A stretch of 64,000 nt of DNA from assembly GCF_022376445.1 (NCBI RefSeq), contig NW_025955119.1, positions 27,754 to 91,753 of the forward strand, given 5' to 3'. Position 1 is the first letter of the stretch, and the number at the start of each line of letters is the position of its first letter. This stretch comes from Fomitopsis serialis (taxonomy: Eukaryota; Basidiomycota; Agaricomycetes; Polyporales; Fomitopsidaceae). The notes under the pieces are model-generated. The model saw nothing but the letters and a program-made list of their open reading frames with translations. It had not been told where the DNA came from and ran no database searches. Shown here piece by piece: positions 1-12,342 of this stretch. Made by a program: the position numbers and the translations under genes.

Positions 1-1652
1 CGCTTCAGTCTCGCGCGTCCATGGTCCAGAACCTTAGTCCGGCACGCCGACCTAAAAATAGCCCAGCGATGTCCGATCTGATGCCGATTACCGCCGCGGC
101 ACGCCAGATTCGGATGCGCGGACGAAAAGGGAAAGAAATGCGAAATTTACCGGGCGTGCGATTGGGTGGGTGCGCGCGGCCAATGGGGTGCGGGGGACGG
201 TGGGAGGTGGTTCCGTGGTTGCGGCCAAGGCGCGAAGGACGGGGACAAGAGGGCGAGTAGAGTTCTTGCGCAGCGAGAAGCAGTGTTGGCGACGTCCAAG
301 ATGTGCTGCCAATGTATGTCTGTGTTAGGCGGAAGCGTTCTTGTGGTCTTGGCTGGAGTCGTGCAGGTTCACGGGGTCGTGTGATGAGTCGATGGCGTGC
401 GGTGCGCTCGGGAGTGGGAGAGTTCCTTGAGCGTAAGTTATTAACGGTGGGGAATATACATACGTGGAATTCCTGGCGTGGCCCTGGCAAGCGAGGTACG
501 AGGAAGTGGGGCCACTCTTCGGAGAGGTCAGAAAAGTCAGGCTGGAGTCTAGACGTAACAAGCATCGACGTAGAGCATCATACCGGCATCAATTCATTGC
601 TGAAGCGAGGAAGCAGGCGCTTCGTAAAAATGATATCACCATGTGTTGGCGGTGCTGCAAAGCGAGCGTGTGTGCGCGGCGACTGTTCGGACGAGGGCCG
701 TCGAGGAGCGCTAGGGTGCAAGAGGACGTCGCCGGTGCTGTGCACGCCGCTGGATGGCAGCGGGTGTACGGTCGCAAACGGGTGCGGACGGGTCATACTT
801 GCGCGAAAGACGGGAGGAGAGCCACAGGGCGGCGCCGCTCAGTGCCCACTGCGCGGAACGCCGACATGAGAACGCAAGTGCAGTGCGGGCGTATCTATCT
901 GTCGTCCACCGTCATTGAAGCATATCGCCCGGGCGCCTCAGTCATAATTGGCACAATTCCCATCAGGATGGGCCTGAGTCGGATGGGTCGACCGAAAGCG
1001 AGTGGCTGATGATCATTGGGGCCGCCGAGGCGCGGCTGGGATCATGATGGCAGGAGAGGGATTGGACGGGGAGGCCAGCAGGAGTAGATGCCCGGTTACA
1101 GCCTCGCTCTGCAGGACAACGTACACGACGACTTACGTGACTGACGGGGCATTGATTGTTGGCGACGGCCAATTTGGCAGATGAGCAGCGGTCTGCAGCT
1201 GGGGAGTGCTCGTCCGTGCCCGATGGGTGTTCCTCGGTGGATTGATGGGTACGATACTGTGCGCGACCGCTGGAGGATGAAACGCACCGAGGTCGTCCGA
1301 CGCGTCCTTCCACGAGAAGGAGCGGCGAGGGCAGGAGGACCCCTGAACGCGGCAGCCCTCCTCCCGACCGTTGCGGAGCGAGGGCATGCGGACGAAGATC
1401 CGTCGACTTCCGGGCCACGAGCGGCAGAGAGGCTCGCAGGAGCTGCAGCGACTCGCAGCCCAGCAGAATCCGCGCACGCGCCGATCGGCCAGGATCCTGG
1501 CGAAATGTGCCGCGCGCCGGGCCAGATCTGCGCGAAAAGGAGCCCGATGGGGCGCTCGGCACGCGGGACGGCACGCGTTTGGGTCCGCTGGATGACGGGG
1601 GTGGCTGACGGTGTTTGGGCGTGTTGACAGCGTGATATGGCCGTCGGTCGAA
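1..1652. other. Upstream region, no gene recognised
   Basis: Several overlapping open frames occur on both strands, but none looks like a known protein or shows a convincing exon chain. The right part is the distal promoter of the PMA1-like gene. Confidence 0.5.
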
Positions 1653-1811
1653 CCAATATAAGCCGCCGGCGGGGGAGGCTGGCGCTCTGTCCTCCCTCCC
1701 ATCCATCCGCTCACCAGCCGTGTCGTTCGCCGCTTCGTTTTCGCCCTAGCGAACTCGCTCGACATCGTTGGGGTTTTCCCTACTCGTCCGCCCTCCCATC
1801 TGCCCTTCCTC
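1653..1811 (+). promoter_or_regulatory. Core promoter and leader of the H+-ATPase gene
   Basis: A CCAAT pentamer at 1653-1657 runs straight into a TATA-like TATAAG at 1657-1662. A pyrimidine-rich stretch follows at about 1684-1720, a common feature of strongly expressed fungal genes. The first in-frame ATG is at 1812, giving a leader of roughly 100-130 bases. Confidence 0.6.
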
Positions 1812-4800
1812 ATGTCGTCCCCCACTGAGAAGGAGGCCGGCTCGACCGAGCCGGTCAAGGATACCAACCAACCTGAGATTCCTGCTGAGGAGCCGGAAAA
1901 GAGGAAGCGAGAGTACAAGGATTTTGGACATGAGCAGGAGAAGGCTACGCGTGAGTGCACTCTTTTGACGCGCCGTTCGTGTTGAAGTTTGAACTTACGC
2001 GTCCGCGTAGACGCCAAGGTGGATATGTCGCAAATCCAACTGCGCGCGGAGGATCTCTATGACAAGGAAAAGGTCGATCTCGAGACCATCGTCGTGGAGG
2101 ATGTCTTCAGGCTCCTTCAGTGCGACGACAACGGCTTGACTGACGAGGAGGTCCTTCGTCGTCTCGAACTGTTCGGCCCGAACAGGCTTGAGTCGGAGGA
2201 GCAGAACGCCTTTCTCCAGGTACGTCCTCCTCCTTCATCTTATCGTTTTCAATCCTCACACAGTATTTAGTTCTTGTCGTTCATGTGGAACCCGCTATCG
2301 TGGGTCATGGAGGGTGCCGCGCTTGTCGCTATTGTTCTCTCGAACGGCGAGCACCAGCCGCCAGATTGGGAAGACTTCGTCGGTATCATCCTCCTTCTGC
2401 TCATCAACTCCGGTATTGGTTTTTACGAAGAGCGCAACGCCGGTAACGCCGTCAAGGCGCTCATGGACTCCCTCGCTCCCAAGGCCAAGGTCAAGCGCGC
2501 TGGCTCATGGAAGGAGATCGATTCTGCGGATCTCGTCCCTGGCGACATGATTTCGTTCAAGATCGGTGACATCGTTCCCGCCGACTGCCGTCTGACCGAG
2601 TCCATCAACGTGTCGATCGACCAGGCTGCGCTCACTGGCGAGTCATTGCCTCAGAGCAAGAAGGTTGGCGATCAGTGTTTCTCGTACGTTTCGAGTTTTG
2701 TTTTGTTTTCGATTTGATTGGACACTGACTATATGCGTGTAGTGGTTCGACTTGCAAGCAGGGAGAGGCTGAGGGTGTCGTCATCTCCACCGGCCCTAAC
2801 ACGTTCTTCGGTCGCGCCGCGTCGCTCGTCGGTCAGGACGACGACACCACCGGTCATTTGCAGAAGATTCTTGCGCAGATCGGCTCCTTCTGCCTGATCT
2901 CCATTGGTATCTTCGTCATCGCCGAGATCTTCTGCTTGTACGCCGGCTTCCGCTACAACTACCGTCGTGGCCTCAACGACATCCTGGTGCTCCTGATCGG
3001 CGGTATCCCCATCGCGATGCCCACTGTGTTGTCCGTCACCCTGGCTGTCGGCGCCCAGCAGCTCGCGAAGTACAAGGCTATTGTCACTCGTATCACTGCA
3101 ATTGAGGAACTTGCCGCCGTCACCATCCTGTGCTCTGACAAGACTGGTACGCTCACGACGAACAAGCTCACCATCGACCGCGAGACTATCCGCACTTACG
3201 GCCCCTTCTCCGCTGAGGACGTCATTCTTCTCGCCGCGTACGCTTCGCGTACCGAGAACCAGGATGCTATCGACTCTTGCGTCGTCGGCGCTCTCACCGA
3301 CACCACTCGCGCGCGCTCTGGTATCAAGCTGCTCGACTTCAAGCCCTTCAACCCTGTCGACAAGCGTACGGAGATCACGTACCGTGAGGAGTCGACTGGC
3401 CGCCTCAAGCGCGTCACCAAGGGTATGACCGGTATCATCATCGAGCTCTGCTCGCGTAACAAAACCGAGGAGCAGGAGAACAAGCTCGAGGCTGACGTCG
3501 AGGAGTTCGCCGCGCGTGGTCTGCGTGCGCTCGCTGTCGCTTACGAGGAGGTTGAGGGTGACGACTTCGAGGGTGAGGGTAACGGATTTGAGCTGATTGG
3601 TCTTCTCCCTATCTTCGACCCTCCTCGTACGGACACCAAGCAGACGATCGACGATGCCATGCTTCTCGGCGTCAAGGTCAAGATGGTCACCGGCGATCAG
3701 CTCGCCATCGCGAAGGAGACCGGTCGTCGTCTCGGTCTCGGTGACCACATGTACCCGGCTAAGGTGCTCAAGGACGGTCCCGAGGCCGGTGGCAAGCATG
3801 CGTCGCTTGACGCGATGATCCTCGACGCCGACGGTTTCGCTGGCGTCTTCCCCGAGCACAAGTACGAGATCGTCAAGCGTCTCCAAGGTCTTGGTCACTT
3901 GGTTGCCATGACTGGTGACGGTGCGAACGACGCCCCCGCCCTCTCCCGTGCTAACGTTGGTATCGCCGTCGAGGGCGCTACCGACGCTGCCCGTGGCGCT
4001 GCCGACATCGTCTTGACGGAGCCTGGTCTTTCCACCATCGTGCACGCCATCCGGGGATCGCGCGTCATCTTCCAGCGTATGCGCAACTACTCGATCTACG
4101 CCTGCGCCGTCACGATCCGTATCGTCGTCTGCTTCGCTATCCTGGCCTTCGCGTTCAAATTCGACTTCCCGCCGTTCATGGTCCTGATCATCGCCCTGCT
4201 CAACGACGGTACCATCATGACTCTGTCGGTCGACCGTGTTCTGCCCTCGAGCACACCTGACAGCTGGGACTTGGCCGAGATCTTCTCGTACGCCGTCGCT
4301 TACGGTATCTACCTCACTGCGTCCACGATCGCCCTCGTCGCTATTTGCATCAAGACAGAGTTCTTCTACAACAAATTCGGCGTCACGTTCGAGAATGGGC
4401 TCACGCAGGCGACGAACCACAACGACCGTGTCCTTCACTCGATTGTCTACCTCCAGGTCGCCATCATCTCGCAGGCCCTCATCTTCGTCACACGTTCGCA
4501 CAGCTTCTTCTTCATGGAGAGGCCGTCTGTTGCACTGTTTGTGGCGTTCTGCATCGCGCAGCTCGTGTCGACGATCATCGCTGTGTACGCCGACTGGGGC
4601 TTCACTGACATCCACGGAATCTCCGGTGGTTGGGTCGGTATCGTTTGGGTTTGGGTACGTTTCTGATCATGTTAACATGGCCCTCACCATTCTCTAACCC
4701 ATGCGTTTGCAGGACATCATCTGGTTCGTCCCTCTCGACTGGATCAAGTTCGCGATGAAGGCCACCATCATCAAGAAGCTTCGCAACCGCCACAACGCCG

Positions 4801-5045
4801 CAATGGCGGAGGCTTCCATCGCCCAGTCGTCCGGTGTCCCCATGACTCGCACCCAGTCTCGCGCGGCTTCCGTCCACGAGTCCCTCTACTCCAACCGTGT
4901 GTCGTTCATCCGCCGCGCCGCCCGCAAGGTCGGCTTCGGCACCAAGGTCTCGATGAAGCCGGAGGAGCTTCAACGCTTCAGCAGCATCCAGGCCCAGCGT
5001 GCGGGCGCGACCCTTGCGCGCAACCCCTCCCGCACCGCTGCATAG
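1812..5045 (+). CDS. PMA1: Plasma-membrane H+-ATPase (P3A-type ATPase, PMA1-like)
   Basis: The product pumps protons out of the cell at the cost of ATP and energises secondary transport. Five exons are read: 1812-1950, 2011-2219, 2271-2683, 2743-4654 and 4713-5045, joining in phase to 1001 residues, close to fungal Pma1 length. The acidic/basic N-terminus is followed by membrane segments, the ALTGESLP actuator motif, the phosphorylation loop [12 protein letters not shown] with the catalytic Asp at about residue 386, and the hinge [12 protein letters not shown]. The C-terminal part keeps PMA-type membrane segments and a basic regulatory tail. ATG 1812 is chosen because it opens the conserved charged N-terminus. 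All four introns are 50-60 bases with GT-AG ends. A 628-codon open frame on the opposite strand is a codon-bias shadow. Confidence 0.97.
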
Positions 5046-5664
5046 ATGAGTACGTGGGCTGCCGACGTGTTGGTGGCTGGCCGTGGCTAAGGCTCAGGTG
5101 TCGTCCCTTCTATCCGTTGTAATTCGCGTATACCCCTGTATCACCGCCTCCCTCTCGACACCTGCGGTACTGGTCTGGCTGGTCGCTCGCGCGCCGGTGC
5201 GTCTCCGTGTACTCTTTTGTGTTTCTTACTTCGACGATTCATGTCTTACATGACCTTGATTCTATTCATGTTGTACACGCTCCACGACGTGCGGTTTTAG
5301 TCCGTAGTTCGCATCACACGACCGTATGTTATATACATAGCAAAAGTAATATCATGCATAGATTCCCGGGACTTCTTGTGGTGCGATTGTGTGCGATGGG
5401 GGGATAATGCGACTAGATGTCAGGTGCGCAATGACTCGGCGTCGTCGTTGAGCTGCGTCGGTCGTACTCCAGCTGCGAAGGTATCGCAGTGCAGCGAGCA
5501 AAAATTGAACAAAATTGCTTGTATCACTGACATCTACAGGCCAAGGCAACGACAACGGAGTTGTTACCACACGATAGAATACTGCAATTGTAGACAGCGA
5601 TACGGACGAGACATTTGCATCGACTGCGAAATTCGGCGACCCAAGCAGCAGGCGACACATCTCG
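5046..5664. other. 3' flank of the H+-ATPase gene, no gene seen
   Basis: This stretch should hold the 3' untranslated region of the ATPase gene and a convergent intergenic space. No coding signal or repeat is visible. Confidence 0.5.
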
Positions 5665-6641
5665 TCAATCGAATATTCTCGGTAGATCAAGTGTATCGAC
5701 CTCCAGTTCGACTGGTGCGCTTCTGCGAATAGGGACCGTGAAACGGAGAGGCCGCTTTCCCGGACGCCCCAGCAAGCATGTCAAGCCCTCCTTGAGAACA
5801 AACTTCTCCTCGCCAGGTCGTATATCGGGCGTCCGCACACCGAAGCAGTTCTCGAGCGATCTCAGCTTCATCCCTGGCATTGAAAGCCACGGCGTGATTA
5901 GATCGGGCATCGACCATAGCTCGTATTTGAAGGGCGAGTTCGTTGCCTTTCCGGTCTTGGTGTGCACGAAGTCGAGACAGAATTCGTGCTGGTGGGCAAC
6001 GCCGGGCCACAACCGGATCGAGTAGGCGCAGTCTGGGATGGGTCGAACGAAGACATTTGGCTCGCCGGGCCGAGGTTTGCGCTAGCTCATGGGATGCGTC
6101 AGTTGATGTCACGGGCAACGTTCACCAGTCAAGCTTCAAGACGTACCCCGGTCGCTAGAGATGACGGTTTATTAAGGAACTCCGCGCTGCCTGCATTAAC
6201 CAGTGCAGTAGCTTCTTCGATAGAAGGCCAGGGTTGCCCGGGGTAGGTGGTAGCATTGGCTCGAATCGAATTATCCAACCAAGCGTATGCTTGCTCGTTC
6301 GACAGAGGGCCTTTATAGTTGCCTTCTGCTAATACAAAGAGGTCGTAGTCGTGCCTTGGCGTGATCCCAGGATATAGCTTCCCGACCATCTCAACAAGGC
6401 ACTCGCGCAAGGTTTCCTCCTTCCCGGCCGACGCTACACCGGCAGAAGGCAGAGCCAGCGATGGTGCTGGTGCAATCTCCACGAGACGATCTGCTCCGTG
6501 ATCTGCAGTACGAGAGGCTCGGATGTAAGTGTTACTGTCACGGTCGTTCGCATCCTTCAGTGATGTATACGGCTGGTAGCGCTGTGATGTCTGCACGTAG
6601 TGAGTTGGGCATCCGAACCTTCGCCATGGAGTGGGAGACAT
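5665..6641 (-). CDS. Unrecognised two-exon protein, paralogue 1
   Basis: I do not recognise this family. Two exons, 6641-6147 and 6081-5665, join in phase across a 65-base GTACGT...CTAG intron to give 303 residues. A second member lies at 59501-60333+, and the intron sits at exactly the same codon there. Conserved blocks are LYPGITPRHDYD, KGPLSNEQAYAWLD, RKPRPGEPNVFVRPIPDCAY, SIRLWPGV, EFCLDFVHT and, near the end, DIRPGEEKFVLKEGLTC followed by LEVDTLDLPRI. No signal peptide or membrane segment is seen. Conservation of residues, intron and stop between two diverged copies argues for a real protein. The start at 6641 is the first ATG in frame, but weak homology with the other copy begins only at the QPY motif, so the N-terminus is uncertain. 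Confidence 0.7.
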
Positions 6642-7445
6642 ACTCTGGACGCCACGCGTCTGGATGCTGCCATCGCAAACAGTAGTACTGGTTGTGAAAC
6701 AGTCGAAATTCTCAGACAGCTTCCGACGAGCCTGCGGATGGTGGTGAGCTGAACGGGAGGCGGCGGCGTTTGACCGACATCAACACGGAATGTGTCACAT
6801 GTCTCAGCTTAACCGGCCCTCCCTGCTTCGCGTCCAAGTCTGGGCCGCCTGGACGGATCCTACTTATATATTTACAGCCCATATGGTGGTTTTGAGTCCA
6901 CAGCCTGTTGACGAGTGGCTGAAAGGCTATCTGAGTTCACGTCGTGCTCGGCATAAGTAGTCGAGTACTTACTAGAACTTTGTCGCAACTCGCACAACGT
7001 GAGCAAGTGGGCTGGAAAGATGTCTAGTTGGCGTTGAGTTTCGTCACGACATCACCATTGGTACCATAGCCTCGTAAACTTCGTTGGCCAAGGGTTAGTA
7101 TGTGCAACACTGTGTCGTCGAGCCTGCTCCGTAAGAATTCAATAAGCCAATTGCACTGGTCGTGTACACTCGGTGCGTTCAAAAATTAGCTGACTTTCCG
7201 CCCATTCCCGGCTTCTTCTCCGGTCTCGAGATACTCGCCTCGTTCCCTTTCGCACGTACTTGCATCGCCTACAGATGGTCGGTACAGCCCGCCACGCTGA
7301 GGTAAAGTGGATCACCGTCGGCTACAGTTCGCCCTCTCTGACACTTTCTTCCACACTCCAGACATCTGCAGGTTCATGATGCAATCTGAAAACACGTCAA
7401 CAACGGTGCATTCGACAGGTCTGTACTTACTGAGAATCGTCAATA
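6642..7445. other. Intergenic, no gene recognised
   Basis: Between the two minus-strand genes I see only short open frames without family signatures. Confidence 0.45.
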
Positions 7446-9237
7446 TCATGGCAATTGTGTTCGCTCCCCCGGGGACGAATGCAATCCTGCCGCCAACGGG
7501 TCCGCTGAGACGTCATCGTAGATAGTTTCTTCCACATCATCCAGCGCATAGCGCTCCTCCGAGTCGGACAGGATATCATCCAGGGGAGCACCCAAATTTC
7601 CAGTGATGCGGTTATGCGCAGCAAATGCAACAGACGACATTCGCAAATCTCCAGCTGAGCTGTCGATTTGGCCGTTCGTTCCGGCGCTGAGGTAGACGCT
7701 ATGTAGGTTGAGGAGGAAGCGAGACACCAGGATCGACGACAATCTGATGACCCCGCATTTGTCAGGCATGCCATCGTCCATATGGAGTGAGAGCTACGTA
7801 CACTTGCGGAAAGTTAGCTACTCCACCGGAAACGACCTACGAATGCCCTGAGTCAGTGCCATTGAAGCAGAAAATATGAGTACGGCATGAGTTCTAGATA
7901 TGAGCATCTGCGGAAATTAGCAAATTGTTAAGTTCGTGGAGCACATATTGGTAAGTACCGTTGCATCTAAAATCAGTAGCACACTGAGAGTCTGCTTATG
8001 AGTACGCGGGTACTTGGACACCATGCAGGTCGGATATGGCTCACATGAAGTAGATCGTTCCTACGTCTCTAAGTGAGTCACAAGTATCAATCAATGACGT
8101 GGCATTGCCTACCATCTCGTTGTATCGATGACACGTAGGACGGTCTACGCTCTTGTGCCCACGCCCTCAGGCTGTCTTTTGCCTGTCTTCGTATAGCAGC
8201 GCAAGAACGTTTCACCTCGATGGTCTTCACGCAAGTGAGCAGAAGGACGATTGCGTCTCCGAGAATGTCGAAACCAGTAGCGAAGGAGGTGACTATGTAC
8301 AGTGACATCAATTCGGGCGCTCGTGGATAACTGATAGAGTTTGAGTGCCTTACTCCTGGGACACACATCGAATCAGTTGACAAGCTAAGATCGACTGCAG
8401 GACATACGTAGTTACTGTGTCCTCGGACATGTGTATGAAAACTACGCAGCCGAATAGAGGGGGAGGGGCCACGGCGGGATTCACCCTGGTATACCAGAAC
8501 TGTAGCGCCAGCGTATATGAGTGATTATAGTAGGACGGCAATGCAACATCGACGCGTACCATATTCATGCCAAATGGTACCAATCCTATGAACAACAAGC
8601 CAGCCAATATCCTACAGTCCTTGCGCCAAACCGCGTACATGCGCAACGAAGTGAAGACTACCTGAGAAATCAGTATTCATTGAATCACGAACAGAGCATT
8701 GGACACCTGTTATGACCAGACGTATCAACGTGAATAATGCCTGACTAGTGTGAATCACCCCTGAGCAGCTAGGCAAGATGCCTCAGCATCACAACATGAG
8801 TACTGTGGCAAAAGGGATTGTCACATCTATCACAACGCTGTCAGCGAATTGAAACAAGTGGCTCGTAGAGGGCCTACAACTTTGTGATTGGTAGCTGGGT
8901 TATTCACCAACGGGAGCGTCGCAATCATCGCGAGGATTTGGTATACGAGACACAAGTACCGGTTCAAGAGGAAAAGTACTGTGGCTCCTGAGAACCGACA
9001 ACGCCAAATAAGCCGGACTTCGCGTGAGAATGTGAGAACGTAATCGTAGAAAAGGACTGCTGTGTCACCGTAAAGCTTCAGCTGGTGCTTATCGTCATTG
9101 AAGCTGATAGTACTCACTGGTGGCGGCAATGATACAGTAATCAGCAAAAACCCTTCCGGATATGAATTTTCGATCAACCGCGTCACTTCAGACACCCACA
9201 TTTCCTGATACAAGGCTGTGGTCGAGTTGCGCGACAT
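7446..9237 (-). CDS. DUF6533-type multi-pass membrane protein, copy A
   Basis: This is a member of the large agaricomycete family with a DUF6533 N-terminal domain; its function is unknown. From ATG 9237 the product has an N-terminal region leading to the family hallmark VLFYDYVLTFSREVRLIW and then FLLNRYL. A second segment from 8661, after a clear CAG acceptor, reads VVFTSLRMYAVWRKDCR with two hydrophobic stretches. A third, within about 8340-8100, reads ILGDAIVLLLTCVKT, the usual last membrane segment. The final exon within 7781-7446 holds SRFLLNLHSVYLS and an acidic tail with ILSDSEERYALDD. The order of these blocks matches the family. Several short introns are needed and I could not fix every boundary, so internal exon ends are approximate. 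A second member lies at about 46.7-48.1 kb. Confidence 0.7.
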
Positions 9238-9259
9238 GGTACAATGCCGGAACCTGATG

Positions 9260-9496
9260 TTACTTCGAGTGGATGGATGTGGTGCAGGGAACGTCTGGAT
9301 CCGAAGGTAAGTGCTTTAACTTCGCCTTGTTGCGGCGACGTATCTTATACCTCAGATAACCTGTCACTGTAATGCATGCTATGACCCCGACGACATCGCA
9401 TGATGACCGAATCAGGTTCTTTAGGCCAAGTTGAGCTGCCAACGGAACTGTCGAAAGGCATAGACCTTCTCGGCCGCACGGACGCGGTGCGCGCAT
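9260..9496 (-). other. Open frame with a membrane anchor plus basic/proline stretch; possible 5' remnant of a cytochrome P450
   Basis: The 78-codon frame from ATG 9496 has a hydrophobic stretch (VVGVIACITVTGYL) followed by a basic run (RYKIRRRNKAKLKHLPS) and a Pro-Asp pair. That order resembles the membrane anchor and hinge of microsomal P450s. No oxygen-binding helix, ExxR or heme loop is seen nearby, so at most it is a remnant. It may equally be a chance frame. Confidence 0.2.
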
Positions 9497-10468
9497 GTTC
9501 CCGCCCTGTCAAGTGTAGCTAGCTCAGCACAGTAAACGAGCATAGCATTACAAACATACAGTTACGCGCTTGATACGTTCATTCATGATGCCGGCCAACT
9601 GCTTCGTCGCCATCCCATGGGAAGCACATGTAACCGGTTAGTATTCGAAGCTGAACCCGGGTCAATAGTCAGGAGAAGGGACGGCATTCCCATCGCAGAG
9701 TCTGACGATGGAGGCGGCTTGTTGGCCACCAAGGGAACTAAACCCCCTCCTTGCAGTCGACCAGACTCACCGCGAACTTAGCTCCTGGTTGTATGATGGC
9801 GCATGATACGTAGTCGTGGGCACATTGAACTGAGCTGAAAAGACCCGTCAGCGTATCCAAATCACGTCTATCTGAAAGGGGAGACATGCGTACCCATGAT
9901 GTATCTCCTCGGGACCATCACATCACGACATTGTCAACGAGTGCCGACTGTGACTGATAGGTTCTCACTAAGCGTCCATTGGTGCTTGCCAGCCACGGAA
10001 CAGTACCCCGCTGGAGCTCAGAGGACCAACGCAAGCTTGTTTCCCTGATACCTCCATTAGCCATGCCGGGACTTCGTCAGAATGATGGTTTCATGAGTTG
10101 ATGCTGCGATCGTGATAGAGATGGGCTGTGCTTTCGATAGGTTATTCACATACTTGTTGAACAGTCGCAGACTTTTCTGCGACGCTGAAATCAGAAATGG
10201 TCGTGATCGCCTGAGGGCGAACATATCCCTGCCAGGAGCGGAGTTCTTTATACATACGCACCTCTCCCGCAGTCCCGCAAGTCCCGAAGCAGACAGCACC
10301 TCCGGACCAGATGTTTGAACAGAGAGCTTCTCAGGGGTACAACAAACATCTGCGAATCAATAAGTAACCTGGGCTCACTTTCGGTGCACTGTTGAGACGC
10401 TGGAACCCAACAGAGGTCAACGCGGACGATAGCATACGAAGAAACGTGATGTACTTCACCAGCGCCAA
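9497..10468. other. Intergenic, no gene recognised
   Basis: Short open frames only, with no family signature, repeat or RNA structure noticed. Confidence 0.45.
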
Positions 10469-10976
10469 CTACACTGCCCTCCTCATTGCCAGCAGTTTCT
10501 TCTCCATCCTCGATATCCTCGCCTCGTTCCCCTTCACGCGCGCGTCCATCTCCTGCTCGACGCCCCGCACGCCCTGCATCGCCGCATGGAGCTTCTCCCT
10601 CGCCTGGCGCATCTCTCCCTCGGGCACCGTCCCCGTCCCCGTCCCCGAGCCGAGCGTGCGCCGAACGCGGTCGACGTGCGTCTGGAGGTCAGCCACCTTC
10701 GCTGCGAGGTCGTCCGCGGGATCCGGCCTGACCGAAACTGCGCGAGGCGGTCAGGTCGGTGCGCCGGGTGGGTGCATAGGAAGGGTGGCGCTCACCGCGG
10801 TCTTTTGTCGTTGGCGCGGTCCATGGCGGTTCGACCAGGTCGAGCACGAGGAAGCGCAGGTGTTTCGGACGTGGCGCTTGGTCTGTATCTGGGTCATCGC
10901 GGCGCGGGTGACTGTATGCGGGGGCCTTCCCCTTATCCTTCGCTCCCCAATCCCTAGCGCGAGCGCTTTGCGACAT
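10469..10976 (-). CDS. Small coiled-coil protein, function unknown
   Basis: Two exons, 10976-10796 and 10737-10469, join in phase across a 58-base intron (GTGAGC...CGCAG) to give 149 residues. The N-terminal half is basic and low in complexity, then reads KHLRFLVLDLVEPPW. The C-terminal half, from about residue 66, is strongly helical with heptad spacing: DDLAAKVADLQTHVDRVRR and EARISRMEKKLLAMRR. This size and plan occur in subunits of several complexes, for example kinetochore or BLOC-1-type assemblies, but nothing lets me choose. GC and codon use fit the housekeeping genes, unlike the low-GC intergenic DNA around it. That contrast, the clean splice and the coiled coil together support a real gene. 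Confidence 0.6.
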
Positions 10977-12283
10977 CGTCAGAGGGCGGCTCGCTAGGCA
11001 GTTAGGGAGGAAGGACTAGGGAACCTAGTATGCGGTCAATTCCCAGAAATCGGTGAATTTATAGGTATAGGTGTCGTGGTCTGGCTGTAGACGGTGGTAT
11101 GGAAAAAAAGGATACGGACTGGTGGATCGTATGGAGAAAGCGACGATCGAGCCGCTGGTAGGGTCAAGCAGACATCAACAATCCGCATTCAGGCGCAGGT
11201 GGAGATCGGGGTGCTGATGATAATTACGTGTGCGTCGCGCTCGAACGGAGAGTAACCCCGATACCTTGGTGGGTCCTGCGCGAGGCGTTTCGACTACGCA
11301 GTGTCGTTACGAAACAGGACCTTCTCACTCGGATCCGAGACCTACGAACGCCAATGGGTGGTCAGCAAACGATGACGCGACGGCAATGAAGACTAGTAAG
11401 ATGCTCTATTATGTATCCTCCAGCAAAGCAGCGAAATCGTGGCTTACCATGATGCAAACGTCACATAATCATGTCAGTCAGTTCAAGTTCATTCGGGGTG
11501 CTTCAACAACTCATCCGGGAGACATCAGCTTGCATACTGACATAGAGTTTGATACGTCTCTCCTGGTGTCCTTCGCAAGGAGTTTCGAGTCTCATTCGTG
11601 GTCCGGTAAGCGCGCCGATGCGGCTCATGACTCGCTTGCGAACGCACAATTCTGTGCGGGCCTCTGTGTAACGGCTATGGACAGAGCGAGAGCGTTTCTG
11701 CATCGCACAAACACAGCGTGGTACGCGGAAAGAGAGGTTGTAGAAGTCTAGGAGTCTCGTAACACGACCATGCACGTGTCGTAGAAGATGTCAAGATGAG
11801 CCTCAGCCTGGGCGGACCAGGACGGTGGCTACCAGAAGAGGAAGCGTGAGGAGGTGTGACGTAAGCGGAAGACATGGTGTGTGCGGGTGAAGAGTTCCGC
11901 CGCATCCGCCACATGGATGAGACTTGAGGATGTCGTCCCGACTCTCTCGGACTCGCTCGCTGAACTGTACAGGTTCGAGGCCACCGCCCTGGGAGCCTAT
12001 CTCTTACATCTATGTCTCTCGTGGAACGCCGGACTCGGAAGGATAGCCTGTTGCCTGTTTTCTATCCGGAGCACGCCAGACTTGCCTCAAAGTAGACCCT
12101 CAGTGCTGTGATTTTTCTTTGCTGAGTAACGACGGCCCTACGTTGCTGACTTATCCAGAACCTTCGGCTCTATTGGAGCATCGATTCTGCCAATCGACCT
12201 ACATGAGTAACCAAGCGGCACTCTTGCTTCCCGGCTCCGGCTCATCCAACATATCCTTGGCTCAACAAATCTGCAACGCTCCC
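10977..12283. other. Intergenic, one unsupported 173-codon frame
   Basis: A plus-strand frame at 11230-11751 has no recognisable domain, and codon use unlike the flanking genes. I see nothing else in this stretch. Confidence 0.4.
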
Positions 12284-12290
12284 TATAAAA
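12284..12290 (+). promoter_or_regulatory. TATA box of the Old Yellow Enzyme gene
   Basis: TATAAAA lies 53-59 bases upstream of the ATG at 12343, a usual distance for a filamentous fungus. Confidence 0.6.
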
Positions 12291-12342
12291 GCTGGGCTAT
12301 CCAGGCGATGTCTTCCCCACACATCCCATCCTCCTTCTCGCC

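Noticed and set aside
2729..4615. A 628-codon open frame antisense to the H+-ATPase gene
   Set aside because: It follows from the strong codon bias of the sense gene (few TTA, CTA and TCA codons), has a low-complexity D/E/R/V composition and no domain.
11230..11751. A 173-codon plus-strand frame
   Set aside because: No domain, no exon chain and unusual codon use; not distinguishable from chance.
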